Positions 38,419 through 48,034 of a DNA stretch of 64,000 bases are shown here, one piece after another. The notes under the pieces were generated by a model. That model saw nothing but the letters and a program-made list of their open reading frames with translations, was not told the origin of the DNA and did not search any database. The stretch covers positions 1 through 64,000 of the forward strand of contig NZ_RCSU01000003.1 in the NCBI RefSeq assembly GCF_003991355.1, in the 5' to 3' direction. The position numbers and the translations under genes are program-made. The stretch comes from Pseudoflavitalea rhizosphaerae. GTDB taxonomy: Bacteria; Bacteroidota; Bacteroidia; Chitinophagales; Chitinophagaceae. The first letter of the stretch is position 1, and the number at the start of each line of letters is the position of its first letter.

Positions 38419-38476
38419 GTTGCAATGCAAAAATGCGGAAAAAGCGGGAATCCGCAATAAGTGGTGTCCGGGGCAA

Positions 38477-39184
38477 TCATCCCGCCGGGCTTATTTTGGG
38501 AGAACAAACAGCAACCTGTGTAATGCTTTTATCATGCAGTACATGATGCTCATCCACATTGAACCATCGCCTGAGATAGTTCCTGAATTCGGCGCCATTC
38601 CATTCCCTGTAATGGGCTGTATTGGCGGGAGGGCCAAAATCTTTTTTCCCAGCCTCCAGATCTCGCTCGGGTGTGCTGATCACGAGAAGTCTGAAAGGAA
38701 TATCTTCCAGGAATTCCATCAGGTCATCCGGATTAGGAATATGCTCAATCACATCGGAACAGATCACCAGGTCGCCTTCCAGTGAAGCAGGATCTGTTTC
38801 ATCAAAAAGCGCCCATTCATGTTGCGGGTATTGTTGTTTCAACCAACTGAAGGTAGGCTCCACCTCTACGCCTGTGATCTTGTACCTGCCGAACATATTC
38901 ACGAGTTTGAATGCGCTTCCGCATCCGATATCGAGGATCGATGGCTGATCCATGGCGGACGCTTTTGCCAGCGCCAGCTCATACACGCTGCGCTGCCATT
39001 CATCTTTATTGATCGTATCATCAAAATCTTCTGCGCTGATGGCGTGGTGATAGCCGGGTTTGATGGAGTAGAAAGAATGAGGTTGCCAACGCATATTGCG
39101 GTTGCCGAACAAGCGGTAGAATTTCTTTGGAACGATACGGTTCAATACGCGCATGCGGTGCTTCCAATTGTTGGCAGAACTCAT
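38477..39184 (-). CDS. Class I SAM-dependent methyltransferase
   Basis: A 235-residue methyltransferase. The SAM-binding motif I is PSILDIGCGSAFKLVNMF (about residues 80-97), followed by an acidic strand end ITGVEVEP and the later GDLVICSDVIEHIPNPDDLMEFL (motifs II/III). The substrate is not evident. The N-terminal region with a conserved-looking Trp/Pro/Tyr cluster resembles methyltransferases near polysaccharide genes, but this is weak. Confidence 0.88.
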   Translation of the reverse strand: MSSANNWKHRMRVLNRIVPKKFYRLFGNRNMRWQPHSFYSIKPGYHHAISAEDFDDTINKDEWQRSVYELALAKASAMDQPSILDIGCGSAFKLVNMFGRYKITGVEVEPTFSWLKQQYPQHEWALFDETDPASLEGDLVICSDVIEHIPNPDDLMEFLEDIPFRLLVISTPERDLEAGKKDFGPPANTAHYREWNGAEFRNYLRRWFNVDEHHVLHDKSITQVAVCSPKISPAG

Positions 39185-39293
39185 GCCGCAATGTTAAAGC
39201 ATTTGATTCTGTAAAACAAGAAAGCGGTCCAGCAAACTGGCCCGCCTCCTTAATAATGTAGTGGGCGACGACAAAGTGGACTCACTACTGTAA

Positions 39294-39539
39294 GTCACCT
39301 GGTTTTCGGTAAGCACTGGATTTTTTAGTAGTGTCCATGCCCCTGATCAGGGTGGTGGCATCGCGAAAAATGGCCGGCGCCTCATCAAGGAAGCAAAACA
39401 CAAGGACTTATATTTTTTAAACGATGGCTATTGGGAAAAAAGTATACACTTAACGGATTTTAATCTGCAAACAGAGGCGATGAAAAGAGGGCATCTCTTT
39501 GCTATTCGGAGACCCCACTCGCTCGCCTCTGGCGAGTGA
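39294..39539 (+). other. Gap with a possible gene remnant
   Basis: Within 39185-39739 there is no intact gene. One frame is open from 39294 to a TGA at 39537-39539 without a usable start codon. It translates plausibly in part (KNGRRLIKEAKHKDLYFLND then GYWEKSIHLTDFNLQTEAMK). It runs into the palindromic element at 39512. It may be the tail of a lost gene, or chance. Confidence 0.2.
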
Positions 39540-39648
39540 GTATTATTCCGTCGCCTCCGGCGACACAGTGCTCGCCGGAGGCGAGCAAATACAAGTCACT
39601 CGCCGGGAGGCGAGCGACTGCCCGCACGCCGCCCTCTTTAGTCACCCC
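39512..39648. repeat. GC-rich palindromic interspersed element, copy B
   Basis: Related in reverse orientation to copy A at 821-968. It contains CTCGCC/GGCGAG hairpins, the AAATACAAGT core (reverse of ACTTGTATTT), and an end CTCTTTAGTCACCCCC that differs from the 16-bp arm of copy A at two positions. The open frames crossing it are by-products of its repeated GC pattern. Confidence 0.7.
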
Positions 39649-39739
39649 CGGCGCATGCGAGTCTATTACTTTGCAAAAAGAAGGCCCCGCCTTTCGACGG
39701 AGCCTAAGTGTTTCCTTGTAGTGAAAAACTATATTGAGC

Positions 39740-42268
39740 TTATGCTTCTGATTTTGTTGACTTACTGGGTTCCTGGATAGTGAACGTAATCTTGTTGTTC
39801 TCTTTGTCCAGGTCCGCAATCATGGTATCACCCTGTTTGATGTGCAGGTTCAGGATCTCTTCCGCCAGCGGATCTTCCAGGTATTTCTGGATGGCCCTGT
39901 GCAGCGGACGGGCGCCGAACTGAACATCGTAACCTTTCTCTGCAATGAAGTTCTTCGCTTCTTCGGTGAGCTCCAGTGTGAATCCGAGTGATTGCAAACG
40001 CTTGGTAACACCCTTCATCAGGATATCGATGATCTTGAAGATATTCTCCTTGGTGAGGGAATTGAAGATGATCACATCATCGATACGGTTGAGGAACTCG
40101 GGAGAGAAAGTACGTTTCAGCGCTTTCTCGATCACAGCCTTGTTGTTCTCATCGGAAGATTGAGTGCGGGCTGCTGTTGCAAAACCTACACCTTCCCCGA
40201 AATCTTTCAACTGGCGTACACCGATATTCGAAGTCATGATGATAGTAGTATTCTTGAAGTCCACTTTTCTACCGAGACCATCGGTGAGTTGACCATCGTC
40301 CAGCACCTGCAACAGGATATTGTAAATATCGGGGTGTGCTTTTTCGATCTCATCCAGCAGGATCACGGAGTAAGGTTTGCGGCGCACTCTTTCGGTGAGC
40401 TGACCACCTTCTTCGTATCCAACATATCCGGGAGGAGCGCCGATCAGGCGGCTCACGGTGAATTTTTCCATGTATTCACTCATATCGATACGCACCAGCG
40501 CATCTTCAGAGTCGAACATATAACGGGCGAGTGAACGCGCCAGCTCGGTTTTACCTACACCGGTAGGTCCGAGGAAGATGAAGGTACCGATGGGTTTCTT
40601 CGGATCTTTCAGGCCCACGCGGTTACGCTGGATGGCTTTCACCACTTTCTCGATGGCTTCGTCCTGACCAACAACCATTCCCTTCATGTCTTCAGACATG
40701 CGACGGAGTTTTTCGCTTTCAGCCTGTACCATCCGTTTAACGGGGATACCGGTCATCATGCTCACCACTTCGGCAATGGCTTCGTCGTCTATGGGATACC
40801 GTTTGTGTTTGCTTTCCTCTTCCCATCCTGCTTTCGCTTTTTCCAGTTCTTCCTGGAGGCGTTTTTCAGTATCGCGGAGGGAAGCGGCTTCTTCAAACTT
40901 CTGACTCTTCACCACTTTATTCTTTTCCACTTTTACATCTTCGATCTTCTTCTCGAGATCGAGGATCTCTTTGGGCACATTGATGTTCTTGAGGTGAACG
41001 CGTGCGCCTACTTCATCCATCACGTCGATTGCCTTGTCTGGCAGGAGACGGTCTGTGATGTAGCGGTCGCTGAGTTTCACACAAGCCTCGATGGCATCGT
41101 CGCTGTAAGTAACGTTGTGGTAGTCTTCGTATTTGGACTTGATATTGTTGAGGATCTGGATGGTCTCGTCTACGGAAGGCGGTTCAACCATTACTTTCTG
41201 GAAGCGGCGGTCGAGGGCGCCATCTTTTTCGATATACATCCTGTACTCGTCGAGCGTGGAAGCGCCGATGCATTGGAGCTCACCTCTGGCGAGGGCTGGT
41301 TTGAAGATATTGGAAGCATCCAGTGAACCGGAAGCGCCGCCGGCGCCCACGATGGTGTGGATCTCATCGATGAACAGGATCACGTCGCGGTTCTTTTCGA
41401 GCTCGTTCATGATCGCTTTCATTCTTTCTTCAAACTGACCACGGTATTTGGTGCCTGCCACGAGAGCGGCGAGGTCCAGTGAGATCACACGTTTGTCGAA
41501 CAACACGCGTGATACTTTTCTTTGCACGATACGTAACGCCAATCCTTCCACGATAGCGGTTTTACCAACACCTGGTTCACCGATGAGGATCGGGTTGTTC
41601 TTTTTGCGGCGTGAGAGGATCTGAGATACACGTTCGATCTCGGCTTCACGTCCTACGATGGGATCGAGTGATCCGTTCTCTGCAAGTCTGGTGATGTCGC
41701 GGCCGAAATTATCGAGCACGGGCGTTTTGCTTTTTGCATTGCCTGATGCGCGTGATTTCTGTTGCGAATATTTTTTCTCTTCATCAAAATCATCTTCACC
41801 TTCATCAGCGTACTCGCTTCGTACGTCGTTGCTCTTCACCACGCCTAATTCATTTCTGAAAAGATCGTAATCCACGTCGAATTGATTTAAAATTTGAGTA
41901 GCTATGTTTTCTTTGTTCTTGAGAATCGAGAGCATCAAGTGTTCGGTTTCCACCGTAGGGCTCTTGAGCGCTTTTGCCTCGAGCACGGTTACACGAATTA
42001 CCTTTTCCGCCTGTTTGGTTAGGGGTAAACTATTTATGTTGGCAATATTCTTTCCGGTTTTGTCCTTCACCGCCATCTCCACTTCCTTTCTGAGCTCATA
42101 AAGGTCTACATTGAAGCTCTTGAGAATGCGGACAGCAGTGTTCTCTCCTTCCCGGATTAACCCCAGCAACAAATGTTCGGTACCGATAAAATCGTTCCCC
42201 AGCCTTAAAGCCTCCTCCCTGCTAAACGAAATGATCTCTTTCACCTGGGCTGAAAAATTGTTGTCCAT
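39740..42268 (-). CDS. clpC: ATP-dependent Clp protease ATP-binding subunit ClpC
   Basis: An 842-residue Hsp100 unfoldase that feeds substrates to ClpP. It has two N-terminal Clp repeats (1-140), AAA-1 with Walker [14 protein letters not shown], a middle region with a UVR motif ([18 protein letters not shown]) and AAA-2 with Walker [14 protein letters not shown], followed by a C-terminal D2-small domain. The UVR motif and N-domain pair identify ClpC rather than ClpB or ClpA. The start at [12 protein letters not shown] is chosen; the open frame extends 27 codons further into the promoter region shared with the divergent STAS gene. Confidence 0.96.
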   Translation of the reverse strand: MDNNFSAQVKEIISFSREEALRLGNDFIGTEHLLLGLIREGENTAVRILKSFNVDLYELRKEVEMAVKDKTGKNIANINSLPLTKQAEKVIRVTVLEAKALKSPTVETEHLMLSILKNKENIATQILNQFDVDYDLFRNELGVVKSNDVRSEYADEGEDDFDEEKKYSQQKSRASGNAKSKTPVLDNFGRDITRLAENGSLDPIVGREAEIERVSQILSRRKKNNPILIGEPGVGKTAIVEGLALRIVQRKVSRVLFDKRVISLDLAALVAGTKYRGQFEERMKAIMNELEKNRDVILFIDEIHTIVGAGGASGSLDASNIFKPALARGELQCIGASTLDEYRMYIEKDGALDRRFQKVMVEPPSVDETIQILNNIKSKYEDYHNVTYSDDAIEACVKLSDRYITDRLLPDKAIDVMDEVGARVHLKNINVPKEILDLEKKIEDVKVEKNKVVKSQKFEEAASLRDTEKRLQEELEKAKAGWEEESKHKRYPIDDEAIAEVVSMMTGIPVKRMVQAESEKLRRMSEDMKGMVVGQDEAIEKVVKAIQRNRVGLKDPKKPIGTFIFLGPTGVGKTELARSLARYMFDSEDALVRIDMSEYMEKFTVSRLIGAPPGYVGYEEGGQLTERVRRKPYSVILLDEIEKAHPDIYNILLQVLDDGQLTDGLGRKVDFKNTTIIMTSNIGVRQLKDFGEGVGFATAARTQSSDENNKAVIEKALKRTFSPEFLNRIDDVIIFNSLTKENIFKIIDILMKGVTKRLQSLGFTLELTEEAKNFIAEKGYDVQFGARPLHRAIQKYLEDPLAEEILNLHIKQGDTMIADLDKENNKITFTIQEPSKSTKSEA

Positions 42269-42303
42269 TTTTATAATTTGTTGTGTTATACAATAATAAC
42301 GAA

Positions 42304-42311
42304 TATTTTTG
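42304..42311 (+). promoter_or_regulatory. Candidate promoter of the STAS-ispD genes
   Basis: TATTTTTG matches TAnnTTTG, with GTTG 20 bases upstream as a near -33 element. It lies about 52 bases before the start of the STAS gene, in the divergent region with clpC. Confidence 0.45.
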
Positions 42312-42363
42312 ACATCTGTTCGAGCCGTCTTATTAACGGTTGTTAACAAGTACCAAGTGTGTT

Positions 42364-42747
42364 ATGAAGGTCAAAATTGATACCAAGCAAAAATTCCATG
42401 TCATTTACATCAAAGAACCAGTTCTTTCTGGCAATATGACAGCGGAATTGAGTGAAAGTCTGCTTCCTTTCCTCCAAATTGACGTTAAGAACGTGATCGT
42501 TAATTTGAAAGACATTGAAAACATGGACGAAGCTGCCGCTGAAACATTGTTAAAGCTTCAACAAACCTTTTACGAGCAACAGGCCAGCTTTGTAATCTGT
42601 GAGCTTCAATCGTCTGTAAAAGACCAGCTGGACCAAATGGAACTGCTGGACCTGCTGAACGTAACCCCCTCCGAAAGTGAGGCCTGGGACATAGTTCAGA
42701 TGGAGGAAATCGAAAGAGAGTTGCTTGGTGGCGATAATGAGTTCTGA
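42364..42747 (+). CDS. STAS-domain protein (anti-sigma antagonist-like)
   Basis: A 127-residue single STAS domain. The strand-helix order begins VIYIKEPVLSGNMTAELSESL. The segment VNLKDIENMDEAAAETLLKL lies where SpoIIAA-type antagonists have their phospho-acceptor Ser; here the residue is Glu or Asp-Glu, so phosphorylation control is doubtful. An acidic C-terminal tail follows. The start MKVKIDTK is preferred to one 8 codons upstream. It is followed 35 bases later by ispD. Confidence 0.82.
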   Translation: MKVKIDTKQKFHVIYIKEPVLSGNMTAELSESLLPFLQIDVKNVIVNLKDIENMDEAAAETLLKLQQTFYEQQASFVICELQSSVKDQLDQMELLDLLNVTPSESEAWDIVQMEEIERELLGGDNEF

Positions 42748-42782
42748 CGATTGCCCGCCGCCACCCATCACAACCAAAACGA

Positions 42783-43463
42783 ATGAAGAAATTTGCCGTG
42801 ATAGTAGCCGGTGGATCCGGCCTCCGTATGGGTACCCAGGTCCCCAAACAATTCCTGCCCCTGCGCGATAAACCCGTGCTCTGGTACACACTCACCGCCT
42901 TCCTGGAAGCATTCGATGACCTCACCATCATCCTCGTTCTGCCTGAATCACATCTCCAGACAGGTCATGAGATCCTTCGCTCCACCTTCGATCCCGATCG
43001 CATCTGGATGACCACGGGAGGGGAAACACGTTTCCATTCCGTCAAAAACGGACTGGATCATATCCACCAACACTCCATCGTTTTCGTTCATGATGGCGTA
43101 AGATGCCTCCTCACCCCGGACCTCATCCGCCGCTGCTTCAATATGGCCCAGGAACGCGGCAACGCCATCCCCGCCGTAACCGCAGTTGATAGTATCCGCA
43201 TCGAAACCTTCAATGGGAATGCTGCAATAGACCGCAACAAAATAAAAATCATACAAACACCGCAAACATTCTACTCGGACCTCATCAAAGCAGCATTCGA
43301 ACAGGAATATGATGAAAGCTTTACCGACGAAGCCAGCGTAGTGGAAAAACTAGGCGTGAAAATACATCTGCTGGAAGGTGAACCCACAAATATCAAGATC
43401 ACCAGACCGCTGGATATCCTCATAGCAGAAAAAATCCTTGAGGAACGCGAAATGGGGATTTGA
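42783..43463 (+). CDS. ispD: 2-C-methyl-D-erythritol 4-phosphate cytidylyltransferase
   Basis: A 226-residue enzyme of the MEP isoprenoid pathway that joins CTP to methylerythritol phosphate. It has the CTP-binding motif VIVAGGSGLRMGTQVPKQF, then FVHDGVRCLLTP and AVDSIR, and the C-terminal ASVVEKLGVKIHLLEGEPTN ahead of IKITRP. All family landmarks are present and the length is normal. Confidence 0.96.
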   Translation: MKKFAVIVAGGSGLRMGTQVPKQFLPLRDKPVLWYTLTAFLEAFDDLTIILVLPESHLQTGHEILRSTFDPDRIWMTTGGETRFHSVKNGLDHIHQHSIVFVHDGVRCLLTPDLIRRCFNMAQERGNAIPAVTAVDSIRIETFNGNAAIDRNKIKIIQTPQTFYSDLIKAAFEQEYDESFTDEASVVEKLGVKIHLLEGEPTNIKITRPLDILIAEKILEEREMGI

Positions 43464-43470
43464 GTTAGGG

Positions 43471-43661
43471 GCGTGATATTCGCAATGGTTTATTGGGCTG
43501 GGTTCGCGAAGGGATCTGTCTACGCGGCTGAGAAACGAACCAGCGCTTTGGGTTGATTGATGGGCTGTGGGTTGGTTGGATCAGGCGGTAGTAATTCTAT
43601 TGATCTTCTTCGCTTACGATTCTGAGGCCGCTTATGACATATCCCGTTCGCTCAATCACGC
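43471..43661. repeat. Large imperfect inverted-repeat element, copy 1
   Basis: A stem-loop-like element of about 190 bp starting GCGTGAT and ending ATCACGC. Inside are partial arm matches (GGGATnTGTC...GCGGC against its inverse) and a loop with GAAACGAACCAGCGCTTT. That loop and the following G/T-rich stretch match the loop of the element at 54905-55149 at many positions. Both look like diverged copies of one non-coding repeat family. Confidence 0.5.
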
Positions 43662-44115
43662 TGTGAGAGGGGGATGGGTGAGAGTGCAGCAGTGCTGATG
43701 AAATGATGCTGCGGTGTCCGGGCTTTGGAATTTTTGAGTAATGATGGATTGAATTGCGTTTTGTCAATCAGTCCTTAATACTACTAATTCAATATTCAAT
43801 TATTCCTGAATTCCTTTATAGTGTTATTCCACTTTCATTCATTTCCAGAATACCATCCTTCCACCATTCATTCTCATTAATCCTAACAGCAATATTTAAC
43901 CGAAATGCGTAACGGCAGACCTATCGGATTTCATCAGACTAACCAAATATAAAACAGAACTGATGCACCCGCAACATCATGCCGGCGAGGGTTCTGAAAA
44001 ACAGGCCTTGAAAACAAAAGCGAAAAAAGCACAATAGCATTCCTCCCGCCCCATCTATCCTATCCATCGCTCAATAAATATCCTCCCGCGACGGTTTGTT
44101 TTCCAGACTGCTTTT
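43662..44115. other. Intergenic, no gene recognised
   Basis: AT-rich sequence between the inverted-repeat element and the next gene. The only open frame of note is a 24-codon, Lys-rich one at 43962-44036 on the plus strand, too short to support. Confidence 0.4.
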
Positions 44116-45075
44116 TCAGATCCCGAGAAGGCGAATTGGCCACGGTAGGCGGTTAATACGGAGTGACGGATATGTTTCCAGGCTCGCGCCGAAACTGCTG
44201 TAAAAGAAAGCCAGGTTGCGGATATCGGAACCCTCGAAGTCAAGAATGAGGTCCTGGCCCGCATGCTGGTGAATGAAACGGTCGATGAGGAAATGAGAGG
44301 CGCCACTGGTGCGGCCATTGGGATGATTGCCTACCAGGATATAACAGGCACGATTGTTCGAAAATACGTAAGCACAGCTGGCAAGCAGGTTGTTGTTGAC
44401 ATCATAGACACCGCAGGCAATGGCTTTGCTTTGCTCATGCAGGTGGTTGAAGAGCGATTCAAAGTTCTGATAATCGCGGTCGGTAAGGTTGGTGATCCCC
44501 TGCATCTGGGATTTGGAAAGACTTAGTACCTCTGAAATGGGAATATTTGTTTCATAACGGCTATTGAGCTGCTGCGCCTTTTTGATATTGCGCCGGATAT
44601 TCTCACGGTATCCAGATTGAAGAGTTTCGTAGGGAGACCTGAGGTCCAGTACATAGTTGTTGCGAAGGGAAATGCTGGCGTTCTTTCGGGAGCTGGTATT
44701 GGCATCTTTATTGGCACTGGTATTTTTAAAAGCATTGGCCTGGTTGAGCTCGATCTCGATCAGGCGGAATTTTTTGGGAATGGCAGACAGGAAAGCCTCG
44801 ATCAGTGAAGGCGTGAGATGATTCCCGAATATCCCCAGCTGCGCGGTAAATGGAGGCTGGTACAAATAAGCTATTCCGTATTTGCTGTTCCAGGTGAGTG
44901 GCATCACGGCTTCGTAATCACCCAGGACCAGCGCGCTCCATTGCTTACACATATGGTCCAGGTAAATACTGTACGCATAGGGAAGCCCGTTATCAGCCTT
45001 TTGGATAGCGGCATCCCAGCGCTGGACATCCAGTTCTGACCGTGTCAGGTATCGTATGGCGGGAAGGGGCTGCAT
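44116..45075 (-). CDS. FemAB/GNAT-like acyltransferase, unspecified
   Basis: A 319-residue cytoplasmic protein. The C-terminal half (about 150-310) reads as a GNAT/FemAB domain: YRENIRRNIKKAQQ, a LFNHLHEQSKAIACGVYDVN segment, CAYVFSNNRACYILVGNHPNGRTSGASHF-like strands, and DFEGSDIRNLAFFYSSFGA near the end, typical of FemX/FemAB enzymes. An Asn/Ser/Lys-rich low-complexity insert lies at about 115-135. It may transfer an acyl or aminoacyl group to a cell-surface precursor. It lies 13 bases after the M1 peptidase gene on the same strand. Confidence 0.78.
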   Translation of the reverse strand: MQPLPAIRYLTRSELDVQRWDAAIQKADNGLPYAYSIYLDHMCKQWSALVLGDYEAVMPLTWNSKYGIAYLYQPPFTAQLGIFGNHLTPSLIEAFLSAIPKKFRLIEIELNQANAFKNTSANKDANTSSRKNASISLRNNYVLDLRSPYETLQSGYRENIRRNIKKAQQLNSRYETNIPISEVLSLSKSQMQGITNLTDRDYQNFESLFNHLHEQSKAIACGVYDVNNNLLASCAYVFSNNRACYILVGNHPNGRTSGASHFLIDRFIHQHAGQDLILDFEGSDIRNLAFFYSSFGASLETYPSLRINRLPWPIRLLGI

Positions 45076-45088
45076 GCCGGGCTATGCC

Positions 45089-48028
45089 TTAGAATGAATA
45101 ATAGTTTTTAGTCATCCTGCGCAGGTTCAACCTGTGAATATCGATGCTGAAAGAGATCTTCTTCAGGAATTTGTTTTCTTCGGGAACTGTTTTGAGATTA
45201 TCGCGGAATTCTTTGCTGTACACCACCGGTATATAGATATTGATCAGTTCGCGGTACAGCACCAGTTGTACGCCGCCCACATAGAGAAAACGGCTGGTAT
45301 AGGCATCTTTCTTCCAGGCTTCAGCATAGGTGCCAACGTCCAGGAACAAACGAACAGGTAGTTCGATGGGGAACATTTTTGCCGGAAGCGTGGTGTTGAA
45401 GTTCATGGAAGCGATCCAGTTATCGGACCTTCCCTGGAGGTCCTGAAAAAGATCAGTGCGCAGTTTGAGGCCGCCATCGCGGACCATGATCTGTTGATTA
45501 CCGATCCCCTCCTGTTCGTTACGACCGATAAAATAATTGCTGTAGGTGTAATCTTCATAACCACGTACGGCCGTGAGTTTGGGCTGGTACCTGATGGTGC
45601 GGAATTCTTTTTCAGGTGTATGGCCGCCGATATAGCCGAACCTGGCTGCAAAGGCGCGCACCTGTAAACCGCCACCTGTACCGTAATTGAGAAAATAATT
45701 ACCGGTTGCGGATGCCCGGTAGAAGCCATCCCCCTGCTGGATCTGGAATTGCGCATCATAGGGATACAGGGTCCTGTAATTGGTAACGTTCCAGGTCAGT
45801 TGATTGATATAGCTGGTTTTCGTTTCTCCTTTGTAAGGATGATAAAGAGAGTCCTTGCTGCTCAAAGCGTAATTGAAACCACGCTCACCAATGATGAAGG
45901 TCTTCCATTCTATCCAGTGCTCGATGGGGTTACGGGCGGTCTTGTTACCGAAGGTGACCCGCAGTTGCGGCGTGAACCTGTAATAACCGCCAAACAGTTT
46001 ATTGCTGTTGCTGTCAACACCTTCCATCGTGGAAAAGCGTGCGGCGCCAAGGCCGATATCGATCTTTCTTATTTTCCTGTCGGGCAGAAAGGTATAACCG
46101 ATCCTTCCCACGCCATTCACCTGTTTGCTGCCGAATGCATAGAGCGGTGCAAGAACGTAACGGAATTTATGGAAAGGCGGATTGTAATTATGAATAAGCA
46201 GGCCGGCCATGAGTTTATCATAACTGTTATAGCCCAGCGCAGGGAAGAAGTTGATGTAATTCACTTTGTCGTTATCCCTGAAGTTGAACATGAAAGTGGG
46301 TTTGAGTTTCTTTCTGCCGAAATACGGGGATATATCTCCTTTACGGTCCAGTTCTTTGAAGAAATTATCCAGGTTGCGGCCGGAAGTCTCTTCCATTACT
46401 TTACGAAAGTCATCAGGCGAAGGATGCCTGAACTGCCATTGTTTAAAATACTCCTGCATGCAGCTGTCGAACAGGCGGGTGCCCAGCGTTTTCTGAAGCT
46501 CCTGCATCCAGAGGCCTGTTTTCATGTAGGCCACTACGGCATAGTTGAGCGGAGTGAAATCCGCGCTTTTAGTGGTGATGGGTTGGTCCAGTTTGTCTTT
46601 GGCAACAACGGACACGAACAAACGCGGATCGTCTTCAGGAATGCGGCGGGTCATCCAGTTTCCACCGGAGTCTTTATTAAGCTCACTAAAGCGGATATCG
46701 TAATAGGTATTGATGCCTTCGTCCATCCAGGGATTGTCTCTTTCATTGGAGCCGATAACGCCGTAGAACCAGTTATGGCCTACTTCGTGACCTATCAGTC
46801 TTTCCAGGTCTGAAGCAGTGCTCACCGGAGAAATGCTGGTGATGGTGGGATATTCCATTCCGCCGCTGAACCCCATGGGTGTTTCTGCAACACTTACCAC
46901 ATCATAAGGATATTCGCCGATCACTTCAGAACGCCAGCGGATGGCTTCTTTCAGCATAGGGAGTCCTTTTTTCCATAATTCGCTTTTGGATGGCAAGCGG
47001 AATACATTGGCGGTGACCAGGCGGCCGGAAGCCAGCTGGATTGTATCGGAATCGAGAATGAATTCAGGATTGGCGAACCAGGCAAAATCGTGTATACGGT
47101 CCTGTTTGAACTGCAGGGTGCGTGTAGGTATGGCTCTTTCTACCTTAACAGGCGCATCCGGCGGAGGATCGTTAGTGATGGCGAGCGCCGCTTTTTTATT
47201 CTTGTTCTTATTGAAGGATGAAGTTGCAGGTTTCTTCACCGGCTTCTTCTCCATGAGGAAAGGATGTTTCTTCTTTTCTACTTTTTTCGGAGCGGGTGCT
47301 GAACCGGCCGGGGGGAGGTAAGATCCCATCACCAGATTGCCGGTGGCGGCAACAGCATAGTATTCGGGAACGGTGATGCGCACATCGTAACTACCATATT
47401 CACTGTAGAATTCTCCCTGGTCCAGATAAGGCATGGGATGCCAGCCCTGTTTGTCGTACACCGCCGGTTTTGGATACCATTGCGCTACCTGGTATGCATG
47501 GTCCTTCCAGCCGCTTCTGCTGAAAACGCCGGGCAACTTCACATGGAATGGTGTAGTGATCTGGGTTTGTGCGCCGGGCGCCAATGGTTGAGGGAGCCAA
47601 ACTTTCACCACATCAATAAATTGCGGATGATCTTCGGTTCTGATACTGGCATTGTTCACGCGGAAATCAAGCCTGTTGATATACCCGCGTTTTTCCATAT
47701 CCGAAAAATAGAAATCAGTACGGCCGTTCTCCAGCAGTTGATCGGAGAATGCCGTACGATCGTTCTTGTAGGCATTGGGCCATAAATGGAACCAGATGAA
47801 ATGAAGTGTATCGGGAGAATGATTGATGTACTGCAGCTTAAGCATACCATCGAGGGTATGTTCCTTGTCGTTCAAACTAACGTCGATGGTATAGTGAACT
47901 TCCTGTTGCCAGTAGTTTGATTGCGCGTAGAGTGAGGATTGAAGCAGTAAGCACCAGCCAATGAGTAGTAGAAGTCTGTGCACGAACGTACCTTTTATCA
48001 AAAATAAGGGATTACAAAGGAGATACAA
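45089..48028 (-). CDS. M1-family metallopeptidase with C-terminal outer-membrane barrel-like region
   Basis: A 979-residue exported protein; the signal peptide ends near SLYAQ (about residue 36). The M1 aminopeptidase-like domain (about 40-560) has the zinc motif HEVGH with the third ligand Glu exactly 18 residues later (WMDEGINTYY) and GFSGGMEYPT in place of GxMEN. A Lys/Pro-rich low-complexity insert (about 245-305) interrupts it. From about residue 600 to the end come repeated amphipathic strands with aromatic girdles and a terminal YYSF, like an outer-membrane beta-barrel ending in Phe. The protein is therefore probably anchored in the outer membrane. The start may be a GTG 15 codons downstream. 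Confidence 0.85.
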   Translation of the reverse strand: MYLLCNPLFLIKGTFVHRLLLLIGWCLLLQSSLYAQSNYWQQEVHYTIDVSLNDKEHTLDGMLKLQYINHSPDTLHFIWFHLWPNAYKNDRTAFSDQLLENGRTDFYFSDMEKRGYINRLDFRVNNASIRTEDHPQFIDVVKVWLPQPLAPGAQTQITTPFHVKLPGVFSRSGWKDHAYQVAQWYPKPAVYDKQGWHPMPYLDQGEFYSEYGSYDVRITVPEYYAVAATGNLVMGSYLPPAGSAPAPKKVEKKKHPFLMEKKPVKKPATSSFNKNKNKKAALAITNDPPPDAPVKVERAIPTRTLQFKQDRIHDFAWFANPEFILDSDTIQLASGRLVTANVFRLPSKSELWKKGLPMLKEAIRWRSEVIGEYPYDVVSVAETPMGFSGGMEYPTITSISPVSTASDLERLIGHEVGHNWFYGVIGSNERDNPWMDEGINTYYDIRFSELNKDSGGNWMTRRIPEDDPRLFVSVVAKDKLDQPITTKSADFTPLNYAVVAYMKTGLWMQELQKTLGTRLFDSCMQEYFKQWQFRHPSPDDFRKVMEETSGRNLDNFFKELDRKGDISPYFGRKKLKPTFMFNFRDNDKVNYINFFPALGYNSYDKLMAGLLIHNYNPPFHKFRYVLAPLYAFGSKQVNGVGRIGYTFLPDRKIRKIDIGLGAARFSTMEGVDSNSNKLFGGYYRFTPQLRVTFGNKTARNPIEHWIEWKTFIIGERGFNYALSSKDSLYHPYKGETKTSYINQLTWNVTNYRTLYPYDAQFQIQQGDGFYRASATGNYFLNYGTGGGLQVRAFAARFGYIGGHTPEKEFRTIRYQPKLTAVRGYEDYTYSNYFIGRNEQEGIGNQQIMVRDGGLKLRTDLFQDLQGRSDNWIASMNFNTTLPAKMFPIELPVRLFLDVGTYAEAWKKDAYTSRFLYVGGVQLVLYRELINIYIPVVYSKEFRDNLKTVPEENKFLKKISFSIDIHRLNLRRMTKNYYSF

Positions 48029-48034
48029 AGCAAA

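Noticed and set aside
43962-44036. 24-codon Lys-rich open frame
   Set aside because: Too short and no supporting signal.
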